Below, piece after piece: positions 1 to 8,610 of a DNA stretch of 64,000 nucleotides. The notes beneath the pieces are model-generated. The model was not told where the DNA came from. It saw only the letters and a program-made list of their open reading frames with translations, and made no database searches. This stretch comes from Chryseobacterium camelliae (lineage in GTDB: Bacteria > Bacteroidota > Bacteroidia > Flavobacteriales > Weeksellaceae): assembly GCF_002770595.1 (NCBI RefSeq), contig NZ_CP022986.1:4154001-4218000 (forward strand). The letters are read 5' to 3'. Within the stretch, counting starts at the first letter, position 1. Each line of letters begins with the position of its first letter. The translations under genes were made by a program, and so were the position numbers.

Positions 1-899
1 TTCTGCTGGTATTGCTCAAGGTTTTCAAAGCTTGCCATCCTGAGCATCTGGGCCAGGAGGAGCCCGCCGCTTGACGGCAGCGGCATGGAAACCACACGGT
101 TGCCTTTATAATCGAATTCAAGCGCCTTTCTTTCTGCGACCTTATAGTTTTTAAGATCCTGCAGGGTGATAATCCCGTTGCCCTTCTTCATTTCCGCAAC
201 GATGAGGGCAGCCGTTTTACCTTCGTAAAAACCTTTGGCACCCAGTTTCTGGATCAGCTTTAACGTTTCCGCCAGCTCTTTCTGGATGAGGATGTCGCCT
301 GCCTTCCAGGGTACATCCTTAACAAACGCATTGGCTGTCGTATTGTGTTTTTTGAATGCATCCCTGTGCCTGTTGAGCATATCCGCTTCCTGTTCCGTGA
401 CGGCGAATCCTTTTTCAGCTAAGTCAATTGAGGGCTGGATGATCTTTTCCATCGGAAGCCTGCAGTATTTCAACGTCGCAAAAAAGCCTGCAACACTTCC
501 GGGAATGCCTACGGCAAGCCGCCCGTTCTGGGAAAGGTCTGTACTGGCTTTTCCGCTTTTATCAAGGTACATATCCCTCGATGCTTTCAGGGGAGCAGTT
601 TCCCGGTAATCCAGGGTAAACTTTTCGCCGTTGTTTTTGACGCCGACCAGAAATCCGCCGCCGCCAATATTGCCTGCCTGAGGATAAACGACGGCCAATG
701 CATACTGCGTAGCAACTGCTGCGTCATAAGCATTGCCGCCCATTTTCAAAATGCTGGCACCGGCTTCGCTGGCCAGCGGATGGGCGGAGACTACCACACC
801 TTTGTTTTTTACTTTTACCTCCTTTACAATCGTAATGTCTGTGTACTGTGCTGAGAAATATTGCGTTATCAGTACCCCTATAATGATCATCTTCTTCAT
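1..899 (-). CDS. ggt: Gamma-glutamyltransferase, N-terminal part (cut by window edge)
   Basis: Gamma-glutamyltranspeptidase removes the gamma-glutamyl group of glutathione and related peptides in the periplasm. The reading frame runs from an ATG at 899 leftwards past base 1, giving about 299 residues. It begins with a signal peptide (MKKMIIIGVL.., ending FSAQ) and shows family hallmarks: GGNAYDAAVA, GNIGGGGFLV and YRETAP. The autoprocessing Thr and the small subunit would lie outside the window, so intactness cannot be judged. It is divergent from the gene at 988 with an 88 bp gap. Confidence 0.93.
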   Translation of the reverse strand, partial: MKKMIIIGVLITQYFSAQYTDITIVKEVKVKNKGVVVSAHPLASEAGASILKMGGNAYDAAVATQYALAVVYPQAGNIGGGGFLVGVKNNGEKFTLDYRETAPLKASRDMYLDKSGKASTDLSQNGRLAVGIPGSVAGFFATLKYCRLPMEKIIQPSIDLAEKGFAVTEQEADMLNRHRDAFKKHNTTANAFVKDVPWKAGDILIQKELAETLKLIQKLGAKGFYEGKTAALIVAEMKKGNGIITLQDLKNYKVAERKALEFDYKGNRVVSMPLPSSGGLLLAQMLRMASFENLEQYQQ

Positions 900-932
900 G
901 ATAAAAAATATACCCGAATTTACAATTTTGTT

Positions 933-963
933 TTTGAATAGGGGGTTAAAATCTTTATTTTTG
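933..963 (+). promoter_or_regulatory. Bacteroidota promoter TTTG-N19-TATTTTTG
   Basis: TTTG at 933-936 and TATTTTTG at 956-963 are separated by 19 bp, matching the -33/-7 pattern used by the Bacteroidota primary sigma factor. Transcription would begin about 5 nt downstream, leaving a leader of about 20 nt before the ATG at 988. This argues against the longer frame that starts at 733 inside the divergent ggt gene. Confidence 0.7.
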
Positions 964-987
964 CTTCAATCAACTAAAAAGAAAACA

Positions 988-1953
988 ATGGAATCCTATA
1001 CGGAAAAAATCCTGATTACCGGTGCTTTGGGCCAGATCGGCACAGAGCTTACCAACCGCCTGGTTGAAATTCACGGCGCAGACAATGTAGTAGCTTCGGG
1101 TCTTGACAAATGGCAGGAAGGCATCAGCTCGGCAGGTCATTATGAGAGACTGGATGTGACCAATACAAAATTGGTGAGGCAAGTCATCAAAGATTATGAA
1201 ATCACTACGGTATACCATCTGGCATCCCTGCTGTCAGGAACTTCGGAAAAACAGCCGCTGTTCGCATGGAAACTGAACCTGGAGCCTCTTATCGATTTTT
1301 GTGAAATGGCGAAGGAAGGGCTTATCAAAAAGATTTTCTGGCCAAGCTCTATTGCGGTCTTCGGGAAAGGGATTCCAAAAGAAAATGTGGGGCAGGAGGT
1401 AGTGCTGAATCCTACCACCGTATATGGGATCTCCAAAATGGCAGGGGAGAAGTGGTGCGAATATTACTTCGATAAATACGGCGTAGACGTTAGAAGCATC
1501 AGGTATCCCGGATTGATCTCCTGGAAGACTCCGGCAGGCGGCGGGACTACGGATTATGCTGTGGAAATTTTTTATAAAGCCATAGAGGACGGAAAATACA
1601 CCAGCTTTATTTCTGAAGATACCGCCATGCCGATGCTGTATATGGATGATGCTATTGAAGCTACCCTGAAATTGATGGATGCTCCTAAGGAGAGCCTGAC
1701 GGTCCGTTCATCGTACAACCTGGGCGGAATGTCTTTCACCCCCAAACAGCTGGCTGAAGAAATCAGGAAAGAAATCCCGGGATTTGAGATCAGCTATGAG
1801 CCCGATTTTAGACAGGCCATTGCAGATTCCTGGCCGGCATCCATTGATGATTCCACGGCAAAAAACGACTGGAAACTTTCTTACAATTTCGGAATTTCCG
1901 AAATGACTCAGGACATGATTAAAAATCTAAGAATAAAATTAGGTAAAAATTAA
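988..1953 (+). CDS. NAD-dependent epimerase/dehydratase, L-threonine 3-dehydrogenase-like
   Basis: Extended SDR oxidoreductase of 321 residues. The Rossmann motif GALGQIG lies at 12-18 and the catalytic YxxxK at Tyr146/Lys150, with Ser120/121 before it. The sequence resembles the SDR-type threonine dehydrogenases known from Flavobacterium, which oxidise L-threonine to 2-amino-3-ketobutyrate with NAD; that substrate is an inference from family resemblance. Start chosen at ATG 988 because a promoter ends at 963 and the protein begins at the usual place just before the glycine motif. It is a single-gene unit followed by an AT-rich gap. Confidence 0.85.
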   Translation: MESYTEKILITGALGQIGTELTNRLVEIHGADNVVASGLDKWQEGISSAGHYERLDVTNTKLVRQVIKDYEITTVYHLASLLSGTSEKQPLFAWKLNLEPLIDFCEMAKEGLIKKIFWPSSIAVFGKGIPKENVGQEVVLNPTTVYGISKMAGEKWCEYYFDKYGVDVRSIRYPGLISWKTPAGGGTTDYAVEIFYKAIEDGKYTSFISEDTAMPMLYMDDAIEATLKLMDAPKESLTVRSSYNLGGMSFTPKQLAEEIRKEIPGFEISYEPDFRQAIADSWPASIDDSTAKNDWKLSYNFGISEMTQDMIKNLRIKLGKN

Positions 1954-2036
1954 TGCTTTAATTTTAACTTTAAATAAGAGTATTTTTAACATCTGATTTT
2001 TAATATATTATAATAATTATCTAGAATTATATTTAA

Positions 2037-2789
2037 ATGGTATTATTGACTTTTAATATTGTTACTATTGAAGCCTCCTGTCAAAATGGGAATGAAATCT
2101 CTGATGAAATGAGGTTGAATATAACTATAGATAATACCAAAGCCATACTCAGGATTTTAGATCTTCATGATGTAAAAGCCAGTTTCTTTATTGAGATTTC
2201 CATCACAGGAAAACTTAAAAATCTTATCAAAGCAATTTCATCCCAAGGGCATGAAATTGCTTTTTATAATAAGAATTCTACCATCGAAAATATTGAGGAA
2301 ACTAAAAAAGAAACGGAATATTTCCTGGAGAAACAGATCAGGGGCATCCGTCAGAAAGACGTGCTGATCCCTTCAGAAGACCTGAAGATGATCGGGTTTA
2401 ATTATATATCGCGGATCGATCATGCCCATGTGCTTTTTCCTTTCAAGCGGTTAAAGACTACCACAAAGATTACAGAAGAAGACGGATTGAGCATCATTCC
2501 CGAAAGTATTTCTCCCTACAGCCAATTGCCTTATAATGATTTTATTTTCCAGTTCCTGCCGGTGAAATACTATCAGAATATGGTCTTTGAAACCCTTAAA
2601 AACGACGATTTTGTACTCATCTATCTGGAGTCCTGGCAGTTTACGGACCTGAATAAACACCGCTTTTCTGTCCCCTTCTACAGGCGGCTGAATGCAGGCA
2701 AAAAAATGGAGGACAAACTGGATGCCCTCCTTAACTGGATCAATGAAAAAGAACTGGCTACTTCCCGTGTCAAGGATTATATTTTCTGA
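2037..2789 (+). CDS. Polysaccharide deacetylase-like protein with degenerate active site
   Basis: A 250-residue protein with the NodB-type fold pattern: a first strand LLTFNIVTIEA, then VKASFFIEIS, then a GHEIAFYNKN segment. Active deacetylases have an Asp pair in the first motif and H(S/T)xxH in the third. Here the first motif reads EASCQ and the third reads HEIAFYNKNS, with only one histidine. Metal-dependent catalysis is therefore doubtful. It has no signal peptide. Its 3' end overlaps the convergent methyltransferase gene by 13 bp. It may act in surface polysaccharide work with that methyltransferase, but the sequence gives no direct support for this. Confidence 0.7.
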   Translation: MVLLTFNIVTIEASCQNGNEISDEMRLNITIDNTKAILRILDLHDVKASFFIEISITGKLKNLIKAISSQGHEIAFYNKNSTIENIEETKKETEYFLEKQIRGIRQKDVLIPSEDLKMIGFNYISRIDHAHVLFPFKRLKTTTKITEEDGLSIIPESISPYSQLPYNDFIFQFLPVKYYQNMVFETLKNDDFVLIYLESWQFTDLNKHRFSVPFYRRLNAGKKMEDKLDALLNWINEKELATSRVKDYIF

Positions 2790-3613
2790 TCTTTTTCTTC
2801 ATTCATGCAAACCGCCAGAAGATCGGTTGAGTATTGCATATCTTTCTGAAATAGGATAACATCACTGGAATACCCCGAACTGAAGTCATTCTGAGCAATA
2901 TTTCCTGTAGCAGGTGCATTTCCTGATTTTAATTTTTTCAGGTAATCAAATGCCTTCTTTTGCAGTTTTAACAGGAAAACACGTAATGGATAAGGATATA
3001 CCGATAATGTCGAAGGAAGTACCATTAGCCGTTCCTTTCTGGTCCGTTTAATTTCTTCAAGGACCAGGTCTGAATCTGACCCGATTTTTAAAATTTCCAC
3101 TTTGTCAAAGTGCCGTTCAAGCAGGTTTGTAAGGCTTTCCGGGCTGTATTCTTTCAGATGGAAAATATTCCAGGGCTGCTGGTATCTGAATAGCCGGTGT
3201 TTCTTATCCGGAGTGGAGATCATTAACATTCCGCCAGGATTCAAAAGCTTTTTTAATGTTGATGCATACGCCTGGTCATCCGGAACATGTTCTATGACCT
3301 GAAACGAAGTAATGACATCGAATTTTTCGTTTCCCAATTCGGCAATCGTCATAAAGCTCAGGTTAGGGGACAGGTATTCCTTCCTGGCAAAATCAACCGC
3401 CTCCCTGCTGATATCCACGCCTGTAACGCTTTTTGCCTTCAGGGAAAGCATGTGGGAACCGTAACCTGAGCCACAGCCAAAATCGAGCACTTTTTTACCT
3501 GCTGCAAATTTTTCAGCATATTCATAAGTAGCAATATGCATCAGGTGCAGGTACAGTTCAGATTTGTTTTTAAAGCTGCCGTTCACGATATGTCTTTCGC
3601 CGGTATCTTTCAT
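2777..3613 (-). CDS. Class I SAM-dependent methyltransferase
   Basis: A 278-residue methyltransferase of the UbiG/Methyltransf_11 type. Motif I is VLDFGCGSGYGSHML near residues 44-58, followed by the acidic VTGVDIS and the post-motif VITSFQVIEHVPDD. The substrate cannot be told; similar proteins often lie in polysaccharide loci. The ATG lies 24 bp after the stop of the metallophosphoesterase gene, so the two are probably co-transcribed. The C-terminal 80 residues are basic and low in similarity to known domains by eye. Confidence 0.85.
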   Translation of the reverse strand: MKDTGERHIVNGSFKNKSELYLHLMHIATYEYAEKFAAGKKVLDFGCGSGYGSHMLSLKAKSVTGVDISREAVDFARKEYLSPNLSFMTIAELGNEKFDVITSFQVIEHVPDDQAYASTLKKLLNPGGMLMISTPDKKHRLFRYQQPWNIFHLKEYSPESLTNLLERHFDKVEILKIGSDSDLVLEEIKRTRKERLMVLPSTLSVYPYPLRVFLLKLQKKAFDYLKKLKSGNAPATGNIAQNDFSSGYSSDVILFQKDMQYSTDLLAVCMNEEKDQKI

Positions 3614-3637
3614 AGATCTACTTTCTTAAATATTTAA

Positions 3638-4843
3638 TCAGGATAGTTCAAAAAGCGTTATTTCAGGTAAAACACCCACTCTTCCAGGGTAACCCAGCAC
3701 GCCGAAACCGCGGTTCACATACAGCATTTTGCCCTCGCTTTCGTATAGGTCAGCCCATTTCGGATAGCGGTACTGCACAGGCGACCATTTGATGTTTTTA
3801 AGATCAAGCCCGAACTGCATGCCGTGTGTATGGCCGGAAAGCGTCAGCTGGACATTTCCCGGATGTTTTTTAACCACATAATCAAAATGGGTAGGGTCAT
3901 GGCTCATCAGGATTTTAGCAGCGGATTCCGGGACGTTTTTAAGGGCTTTATCAAGATCCCCGAACTGAGGGAACGGTTTGAGGCCCCAGTTGTCTACCCC
4001 AAGGATATACAGCTGTTCGCCGTTCTTCTCAATGATCCTGTGCTCGTTACGCAGCATTTCAAAGCCGGCTTCTTTTTCATATCCGATCAGGGTTTCCAGG
4101 TTTTTCCTTTTTGCATCCAGGGAATTCCAGGTAACGTAGTCTGCATAATCATGGTTTCCCAGCACGGCAAATTTACCGTCGTTTGCGTTGATCGTTGAAA
4201 ACAGGGGGATGAACGGCTTGAATTCCTCTGCCACATTGTTCACCATATCCCCGGTAAACAGCACCAGATCAGGTTTTTGCTCATTGATCAGGTGGATGGC
4301 ATGTTCAAGCTTTGAAGGGTCGGAGAAGCTTCCGCTGTGGACATCCGAAATCTGAACGATCTTGTATCCCCTGAAACTTTCGGGCAGGTTTTTTATTTTG
4401 ACCTTTACTCTTCTTACTTTATGCCGGTATTTCCCGAAGGTGATCCCGTCGATGAACAATGCCGAAAGCACACCACCGAGACCCAGCCCTAAAAGGCTTA
4501 AAAACTTCCTTCTTTCCGGGAAAAGATGCTCATCCGGCTTTGCAAGGCCGATGAGATAGGTTCCGGTACGGAAGATATCATCGATCAGCAGGAATAAGAC
4601 AATGAATATTTTAGGCAGGATCGCCACCAGGAACAGCGACATCATCAGATGGATTCTGAAAGGGTTTCTTTCCGAACGCTGGAAATGAGTGATCTCGTAC
4701 GCAAACACGCCGTAGATGGCCAGAGAGATAATCCAGTACCCGAGCCTCAGCCAGAAGTTGTCCGTAAGGGTCCTTACTGCCTGGTAAACATAGATTTCCA
4801 GGACCAGGAAAATTGCTGCTATAAGTAAAAAATTCTTTTGCAT
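3638..4843 (-). CDS. Membrane-anchored metallophosphoesterase (YkuE/YaeI-like)
   Basis: A 401-residue calcineurin-type phosphoesterase. The N-terminal 135 residues hold about four hydrophobic segments (about 5-22, 33-50, 66-88, 116-135). The catalytic domain carries all dinuclear metal motifs in order: ISDVHSG (165-171), FTGDMVN, LGNHDYAD, MSHDPTHF and LSGHTHGMQ. Related bacterial enzymes hydrolyse lipid pyrophosphates such as UDP-diacylglucosamine or other phosphodiesters at the membrane; the exact substrate is not visible. Gaps of 69 bp to the upstream FabH-like gene and 24 bp to the downstream methyltransferase suggest one operon. Confidence 0.88.
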   Translation of the reverse strand: MQKNFLLIAAIFLVLEIYVYQAVRTLTDNFWLRLGYWIISLAIYGVFAYEITHFQRSERNPFRIHLMMSLFLVAILPKIFIVLFLLIDDIFRTGTYLIGLAKPDEHLFPERRKFLSLLGLGLGGVLSALFIDGITFGKYRHKVRRVKVKIKNLPESFRGYKIVQISDVHSGSFSDPSKLEHAIHLINEQKPDLVLFTGDMVNNVAEEFKPFIPLFSTINANDGKFAVLGNHDYADYVTWNSLDAKRKNLETLIGYEKEAGFEMLRNEHRIIEKNGEQLYILGVDNWGLKPFPQFGDLDKALKNVPESAAKILMSHDPTHFDYVVKKHPGNVQLTLSGHTHGMQFGLDLKNIKWSPVQYRYPKWADLYESEGKMLYVNRGFGVLGYPGRVGVLPEITLFELS

Positions 4844-4912
4844 AGGGTGGTTTAAAAAAGCACAAAGAATAACTTCCCTGTGCTTCTGAATTTATTAATA
4901 TTAAATTATGGC

Positions 4913-5980
4913 TTAAGGAAATCGGTAAACAATAGCATTGATGTTCATTCCGGCTCCCACCGAAGTCATCACTATGTTGCCTTTATCTTTAAACGATTGA
5001 CCCTCCATTTTTCCTTTAACGATAAGATCGAACATGGTAGGAATGGTGGCCACGGATGAATTTCCGAACTCCTGGATCGTCATCGGGGAGATGCTGTGGT
5101 CGTAATCTTTGATTTCATACAGCTTATGAAGCCTTTCGATCATCGCATAGTCCATTTTGGCATTCGCCTGGTGGATCAGGATCTTGTTAATATCCGTGAT
5201 GGAAAGTCCTGCATCGTCAATGGTTTCTTTAATGGCTACGGGAACATTTTTAAGCGCGTACTCATAAATTTTTCTTCCCTGCATTCTTACGAAGAGTCTG
5301 GTCTGGTCGGATTCTTTATTGATGGAAGGTCCGTTCGCCAGGTAATCCAGCTCGGGCCCGTTATCACAGATCGTATTATGAGCAATGATTCCCACATTTT
5401 CCTGCTCGGTAGCCTGAACCACAACAGCACCTGCGCCGTCGGCAAAAATCATCCTGTTCCTGTCATAAGGATCGGTTACACGACTTAATGTTTCGCCACC
5501 GATAACAAGGATGGTTTTAGCGGTTTTGGCTTTGATCAGGGTGTCGGCAAGGATTATGGCTTCCACCCATCCCGGACATCCGAAAAGCATATCATACGTA
5601 ACGCATTTTCTGTTCCGGATTCCAAGTTTGTTTTTAACTCTTGCAGCCATGGTCGGCATGAAATCGGCATACCCGTGAGGTGTAACTTCTCCGAAATTGC
5701 TGGCATAAATAATATAATCCAGCTCTTCACCGTCGATGTTGGCATCTTCAAGCGCTTTTTTGGCCGCTTCGTAACCGATTTGCGAATTCGAAAGATCATC
5801 TTCTATGAATCTGCGGTTTTCGATTTCCGTAATTTCTACAAATTTCCCGATAGTTTCTGCAGCAGGTTTGTCAATCTTTATTCCGTCTTCCGTGTAAAAC
5901 TCTGAATCTAGAAAGAAATCTCTACCAATAATTCGGCTGGGAATGTAAGACCCGGAACCAATGATGATCGTATTCGGCAT
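4913..5980 (-). CDS. 3-oxoacyl-ACP synthase III family protein
   Basis: A 355-residue thiolase-fold condensing enzyme. The catalytic triad is complete: Cys135 in FGCPGW, His270 in LIHQANAKM and Asn307 in EFGNSSVATIP. The C-terminal glycine-rich SVGAGMN is also present. It could start fatty acid synthesis (FabH) or prime a specialised lipid or aryl polyene. No acyl carrier protein or other fab gene is adjacent, so a specialised role is equally possible. A TAnnTTTG element (TAACTTTG, minus strand, 6007-6014) lies 26 bp upstream of the ATG. Confidence 0.87.
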   Translation of the reverse strand: MPNTIIIGSGSYIPSRIIGRDFFLDSEFYTEDGIKIDKPAAETIGKFVEITEIENRRFIEDDLSNSQIGYEAAKKALEDANIDGEELDYIIYASNFGEVTPHGYADFMPTMAARVKNKLGIRNRKCVTYDMLFGCPGWVEAIILADTLIKAKTAKTILVIGGETLSRVTDPYDRNRMIFADGAGAVVVQATEQENVGIIAHNTICDNGPELDYLANGPSINKESDQTRLFVRMQGRKIYEYALKNVPVAIKETIDDAGLSITDINKILIHQANAKMDYAMIERLHKLYEIKDYDHSISPMTIQEFGNSSVATIPTMFDLIVKGKMEGQSFKDKGNIVMTSVGAGMNINAIVYRFP

Positions 5981-6006
5981 TCGTTAATATGTTTTTTTTA
6001 AAAATG

Positions 6007-6014
6007 CAAAGTTA
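6007..6014 (-). promoter_or_regulatory. -7 element (TAACTTTG) of the FabH-like gene
   Basis: The minus strand reads TAACTTTG, an exact TAnnTTTG match, 26 bp before the ATG at 5980. A divergent TAAATTTG element on the plus strand lies at 6052-6059, so this 100 bp gap serves both genes. Confidence 0.55.
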
Positions 6015-6051
6015 ATAATTAATCTTAATAAGAAAGAATTAAAAATATTAT

Positions 6052-6059
6052 TAAATTTG
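6052..6059 (+). promoter_or_regulatory. -7 element (TAAATTTG) of the 6081 gene
   Basis: TAAATTTG is an exact TAnnTTTG match. A start of transcription about 5 nt further on would lie downstream of the TTG at 6057. The translation start must then be the ATG at 6081. Confidence 0.55.
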
Positions 6060-6080
6060 CAAAAATGTACTTTACCCCTT

Positions 6081-6650
6081 ATGAAAAATAACGCATCCCT
6101 GAAAGGTTTATTAGTTGCAGTTGTGGCGTTTATGGTTGCTTTTGGGATCTACTACTTTTTTCTGGCAAAAAGAAACTACTACGTTATCGATAACCCTACT
6201 TCCGGTACTTTTTACTTCAAGATCAACAATGGCTCGGAAGGGATTATTTCCGGCGGGCAGACGGTTCCCGTAGATCTGGACAAAGGCAAAAATTCTATCA
6301 AAGTATTTGACCAAAACAAAAGACTCCTGTACGATTCTGCTTTTGAAGTGAACAAGATCCGTGGCCTTTTGAATATCGCACATCAGGATTATTATATCAA
6401 TACCCAATATTATGGGTACAACCTTAAGAAAGATTCATTACTTTTGGAGCTCGATAAAACGATGATCGACGGAAAACCTTACCTGGGAGCGCCTAAACGC
6501 TTCACTAAGCTCTATACCGACGATTTCTACTACAATGTGGATGAAGACTATGACAAGCTCATTAAAAACATCCAGAAAGTGGAATCCAGATCGAAAATTT
6601 TCAGGAAGCAGGATTTCCTCAATTATTATAAAGAATACTATAAGTTTTAA
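6081..6650 (+). CDS. Membrane-anchored hypothetical protein
   Basis: A 189-residue protein of unknown function. Residues about 7-25 form one hydrophobic segment with charged flanks (KNNASLK before, LAKRNYY after), so the protein is probably a single-pass inner membrane protein with its main domain outside. The rest is rich in Tyr, Asp and Lys with an alternating beta-like pattern. Start set at ATG 6081 because the -7 element ends at 6059. Only 3 bp separate its stop from the ubiE start, so it leads an operon with ubiE and the PorT-like gene. Confidence 0.75.
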   Translation: MKNNASLKGLLVAVVAFMVAFGIYYFFLAKRNYYVIDNPTSGTFYFKINNGSEGIISGGQTVPVDLDKGKNSIKVFDQNKRLLYDSAFEVNKIRGLLNIAHQDYYINTQYYGYNLKKDSLLLELDKTMIDGKPYLGAPKRFTKLYTDDFYYNVDEDYDKLIKNIQKVESRSKIFRKQDFLNYYKEYYKF

Positions 6651-6653
6651 GTT

Positions 6654-7385
6654 TTGGCAAAAGATATCAATCAAGTAACGCCCTACAATTCTGAGGCTAC
6701 CAAAAAGAGCCAGGTAGAGGATATGTTCGACAATATTGCACCTAAATATGATCTTCTGAATCATGTTTTATCCATGAAAATTGACGTTTTATGGAGGAAT
6801 ATCCTGGTGAAATGGATGAAAAAAGATGAACCCCGCGAAGTGCTGGATGTGGCTACAGGAACGGGTGATCTGGCCATTGCGGTTCAGAAGGGAACACAGG
6901 CCAGAGTAGTTGGTTTGGATTTATCGCAACAAATGTTAAATGTTGGCGTTATTAAAATAAAAAAACTTAATTTAGACGGCAAAATTTCAATGCAAAAGGG
7001 CGATGCGGAAAATCTTTCATTTGAAGACAACCGCTTTGACGCAGTATCCGTTGCATTCGGAGTAAGGAATTTTGAAAATCTTACCAAAGGTTTAGCAGAG
7101 CTAAGAAGGGTTGTGAAGGATAACAAGAGTGTGTATATACTGGAGTTTTCAAAGGTTGAGGGTTTTATGGGGCCACTGTATATGTTTTATTTTAAAAATA
7201 TCCTGCCGGCCATCGGCAGACTGGTGTCTAAGGACAACAGGGCATACACATACCTCCCGGATTCTGTAAATGCTTTTCCGTATGGGGAGAAAATGAAGCA
7301 GATTCTTTTAGATACAGGATTTAAAAAAGTTGAATATAAAAAACTAAGTTTAGGTATAGCCACAATTTATAAAGCAACAAAGTAA
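6654..7385 (+). CDS. ubiE: Demethylmenaquinone methyltransferase
   Basis: MenG/UbiE C-methylates demethylmenaquinone to menaquinone, the respiratory quinone of Bacteroidota. The 243-residue protein has the UbiE N-terminal signature MFDNIAPKYDLLNHVLS (24-40), the SAM loop VLDVATGTGDLA (63-74), and the family block FGVRNFENLTKGLAEL. The start is a TTG at 6654: the next ATG (6720) would remove the conserved N-terminus. The gene sits 3 bp after its upstream neighbour and 3 bp before the PorT-like gene. Confidence 0.95.
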   Translation: MAKDINQVTPYNSEATKKSQVEDMFDNIAPKYDLLNHVLSMKIDVLWRNILVKWMKKDEPREVLDVATGTGDLAIAVQKGTQARVVGLDLSQQMLNVGVIKIKKLNLDGKISMQKGDAENLSFEDNRFDAVSVAFGVRNFENLTKGLAELRRVVKDNKSVYILEFSKVEGFMGPLYMFYFKNILPAIGRLVSKDNRAYTYLPDSVNAFPYGEKMKQILLDTGFKKVEYKKLSLGIATIYKATK

Positions 7386-7388
7386 CCT

Positions 7389-8171
7389 ATGAATAAATTT
7401 CTATTAAAAGCACTGGTTTTAGCCTCAGTAAATGTTGCCGTGTTATCCAACGCGCAATTCAGAACCCGAAACAGAATGGACAAACTGGAAGAGTTTGATC
7501 AGCAGACATTCAGCTGGGGGTTCTACTTAAACGGCAACAGGCTGGATTACCGCATCGTCCTCAACCCGAGATACGGTATGAATGGCAATCAGAATCTTGT
7601 GACCTCTAAAGAAAGTTATAGCTTCGGCGCCGGATTGATCGGTAAATGGAGGCTGAACGACTATTTGGATCTCAGACTGGAGCCGGGCTTGCAATTTGCT
7701 CAAAGGCAGCTTACTTTCAATACCCAATCCAATGACATCTATGCCAACGGAAGCTTAACGAATGCTCCTTTTACCCCGATTCCGTTAACGGAGAAAGACC
7801 GGGTAAGGGATGTAAAATCAACTCTGGTGGATATTCCGGTATTGCTGGAGCTTCACGGTGACCGGTGGTACAATTCCAGGCCTTATGTGGCAGCCGGGGT
7901 CAACTATATCGTTAACCTGCAGTCCAATTCAGACTCTACGGATGATAACCGTCAGCAGGTATTCAGGTCTACCACCCATAATTTCGCATGGTCTGCGGAA
8001 ATGGGGGTCCAGTTCTACTTCAATAAATTTAAGCTTACACCTGCCATCAGGGGAACCTTTATCATGAACAATGAGATTGTGGCAGATAACGCTACGACAC
8101 CGCCATACTGGACGGCTGCTATGTCTACGTTGCAGACCAGGGCAGTAATGTTCGTGTTGAAATTCGAATAA
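7389..8171 (+). CDS. porT: PorT-like outer membrane beta-barrel protein
   Basis: A 260-residue protein with a signal peptide (MNKFLLKALVLASVNVAVLSNAQ) and alternating amphipathic strands ending in an aromatic/hydrophobic C-terminal strand (AVMFVLKFE), as in small outer membrane barrels. PorT/SprT is needed for type IX secretion and gliding in Bacteroidota and is commonly found directly after ubiE; the arrangement here is the same. Identification rests on this synteny and on the barrel pattern rather than a unique motif. It ends the operon before a strong terminator. Confidence 0.75.
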   Translation: MNKFLLKALVLASVNVAVLSNAQFRTRNRMDKLEEFDQQTFSWGFYLNGNRLDYRIVLNPRYGMNGNQNLVTSKESYSFGAGLIGKWRLNDYLDLRLEPGLQFAQRQLTFNTQSNDIYANGSLTNAPFTPIPLTEKDRVRDVKSTLVDIPVLLELHGDRWYNSRPYVAAGVNYIVNLQSNSDSTDDNRQQVFRSTTHNFAWSAEMGVQFYFNKFKLTPAIRGTFIMNNEIVADNATTPPYWTAAMSTLQTRAVMFVLKFE

Positions 8172-8194
8172 AGACAAAAATAGAAATATACGGG

Positions 8195-8222
8195 AAGGAT
8201 GCACGTTTGTGCATCCTTTTTT
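8195..8222 (+). terminator. Intrinsic terminator after porT
   Basis: A perfect 10-bp stem (AAGGATGCAC / GTGCATCCTT) with a GTTT loop is followed by a T tract. It closes the ubiE-porT operon 23 bp after the porT stop. Confidence 0.9.
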
Positions 8223-8253
8223 CGTGCGATTCCAAAATATAGGGAGTTTTATT

Positions 8254-8283
8254 TTTGTTAGTGTTAATATTTTTTTATTTTTG
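8254..8283 (+). promoter_or_regulatory. Promoter TTTG-N18-TATTTTTG of the coiled-coil/zapA operon
   Basis: TTTG at 8254-8257 and TATTTTTG at 8276-8283 are 18 bp apart. Predicted transcription start is near 8288, 20 nt before the ATG at 8308. Confidence 0.65.
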
Positions 8284-8307
8284 CTACTAGTTAGAATAAA
8301 ACCTGAA

Positions 8308-8610
8308 ATGCTTCAAGACTTAGAAAACAATTTTTCAGAGCTGGAAAAAAAGATTGCGGGCCTGCAGAAAAGCCACAGAAATCTTACCGAAAAATTTTCA
8401 GAGCTGAATACGGAGCATGAAGAGCTGAAGAAGAGATACGATGAGGAACGGAAAAGAAATCAGGTATTAGCAGAAGAACAAAAACATATAAAACTTTATT
8501 CAGCGATATCAGGAAACCCTGAACACAACAGGCTAATGAAAAACCACATTAACCGATTGGTGAAGGAGATTGATTTCTGTATTGCTCAGCTTCAAAACAG
8601 TGGATTGTAA
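8308..8610 (+). CDS. Coiled-coil protein encoded upstream of zapA
   Basis: A 100-residue protein whose first about 65 residues are a continuous heptad-like coiled coil rich in Glu, Lys and Leu (LENNFSELEKKIAGLQ onward). The C-terminal 30 residues (HNRLMKNHINRLVKEIDFCIAQLQ) form a second helix. Its stop overlaps the zapA ATG (TAATG), so the two are translationally coupled. Coupling to zapA and the coiled-coil form suggest a partner in divisome organisation, comparable to ZapB; this is inference. The longer frame back to 8209 would run through the porT terminator and is not used. Confidence 0.8.
   Translation: MLQDLENNFSELEKKIAGLQKSHRNLTEKFSELNTEHEELKKRYDEERKRNQVLAEEQKHIKLYSAISGNPEHNRLMKNHINRLVKEIDFCIAQLQNSGL

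Noticed and set aside
733-987. Upstream extension of the SDR frame to 733
   Set aside because: It overlaps the divergent ggt gene and the promoter at 933-963; the conserved protein starts at 988.
8209-8307. N-terminal extension of the coiled-coil gene
   Set aside because: It would be translated through the porT terminator and the promoter at 8254-8283; ATG 8308 fits the transcript start.
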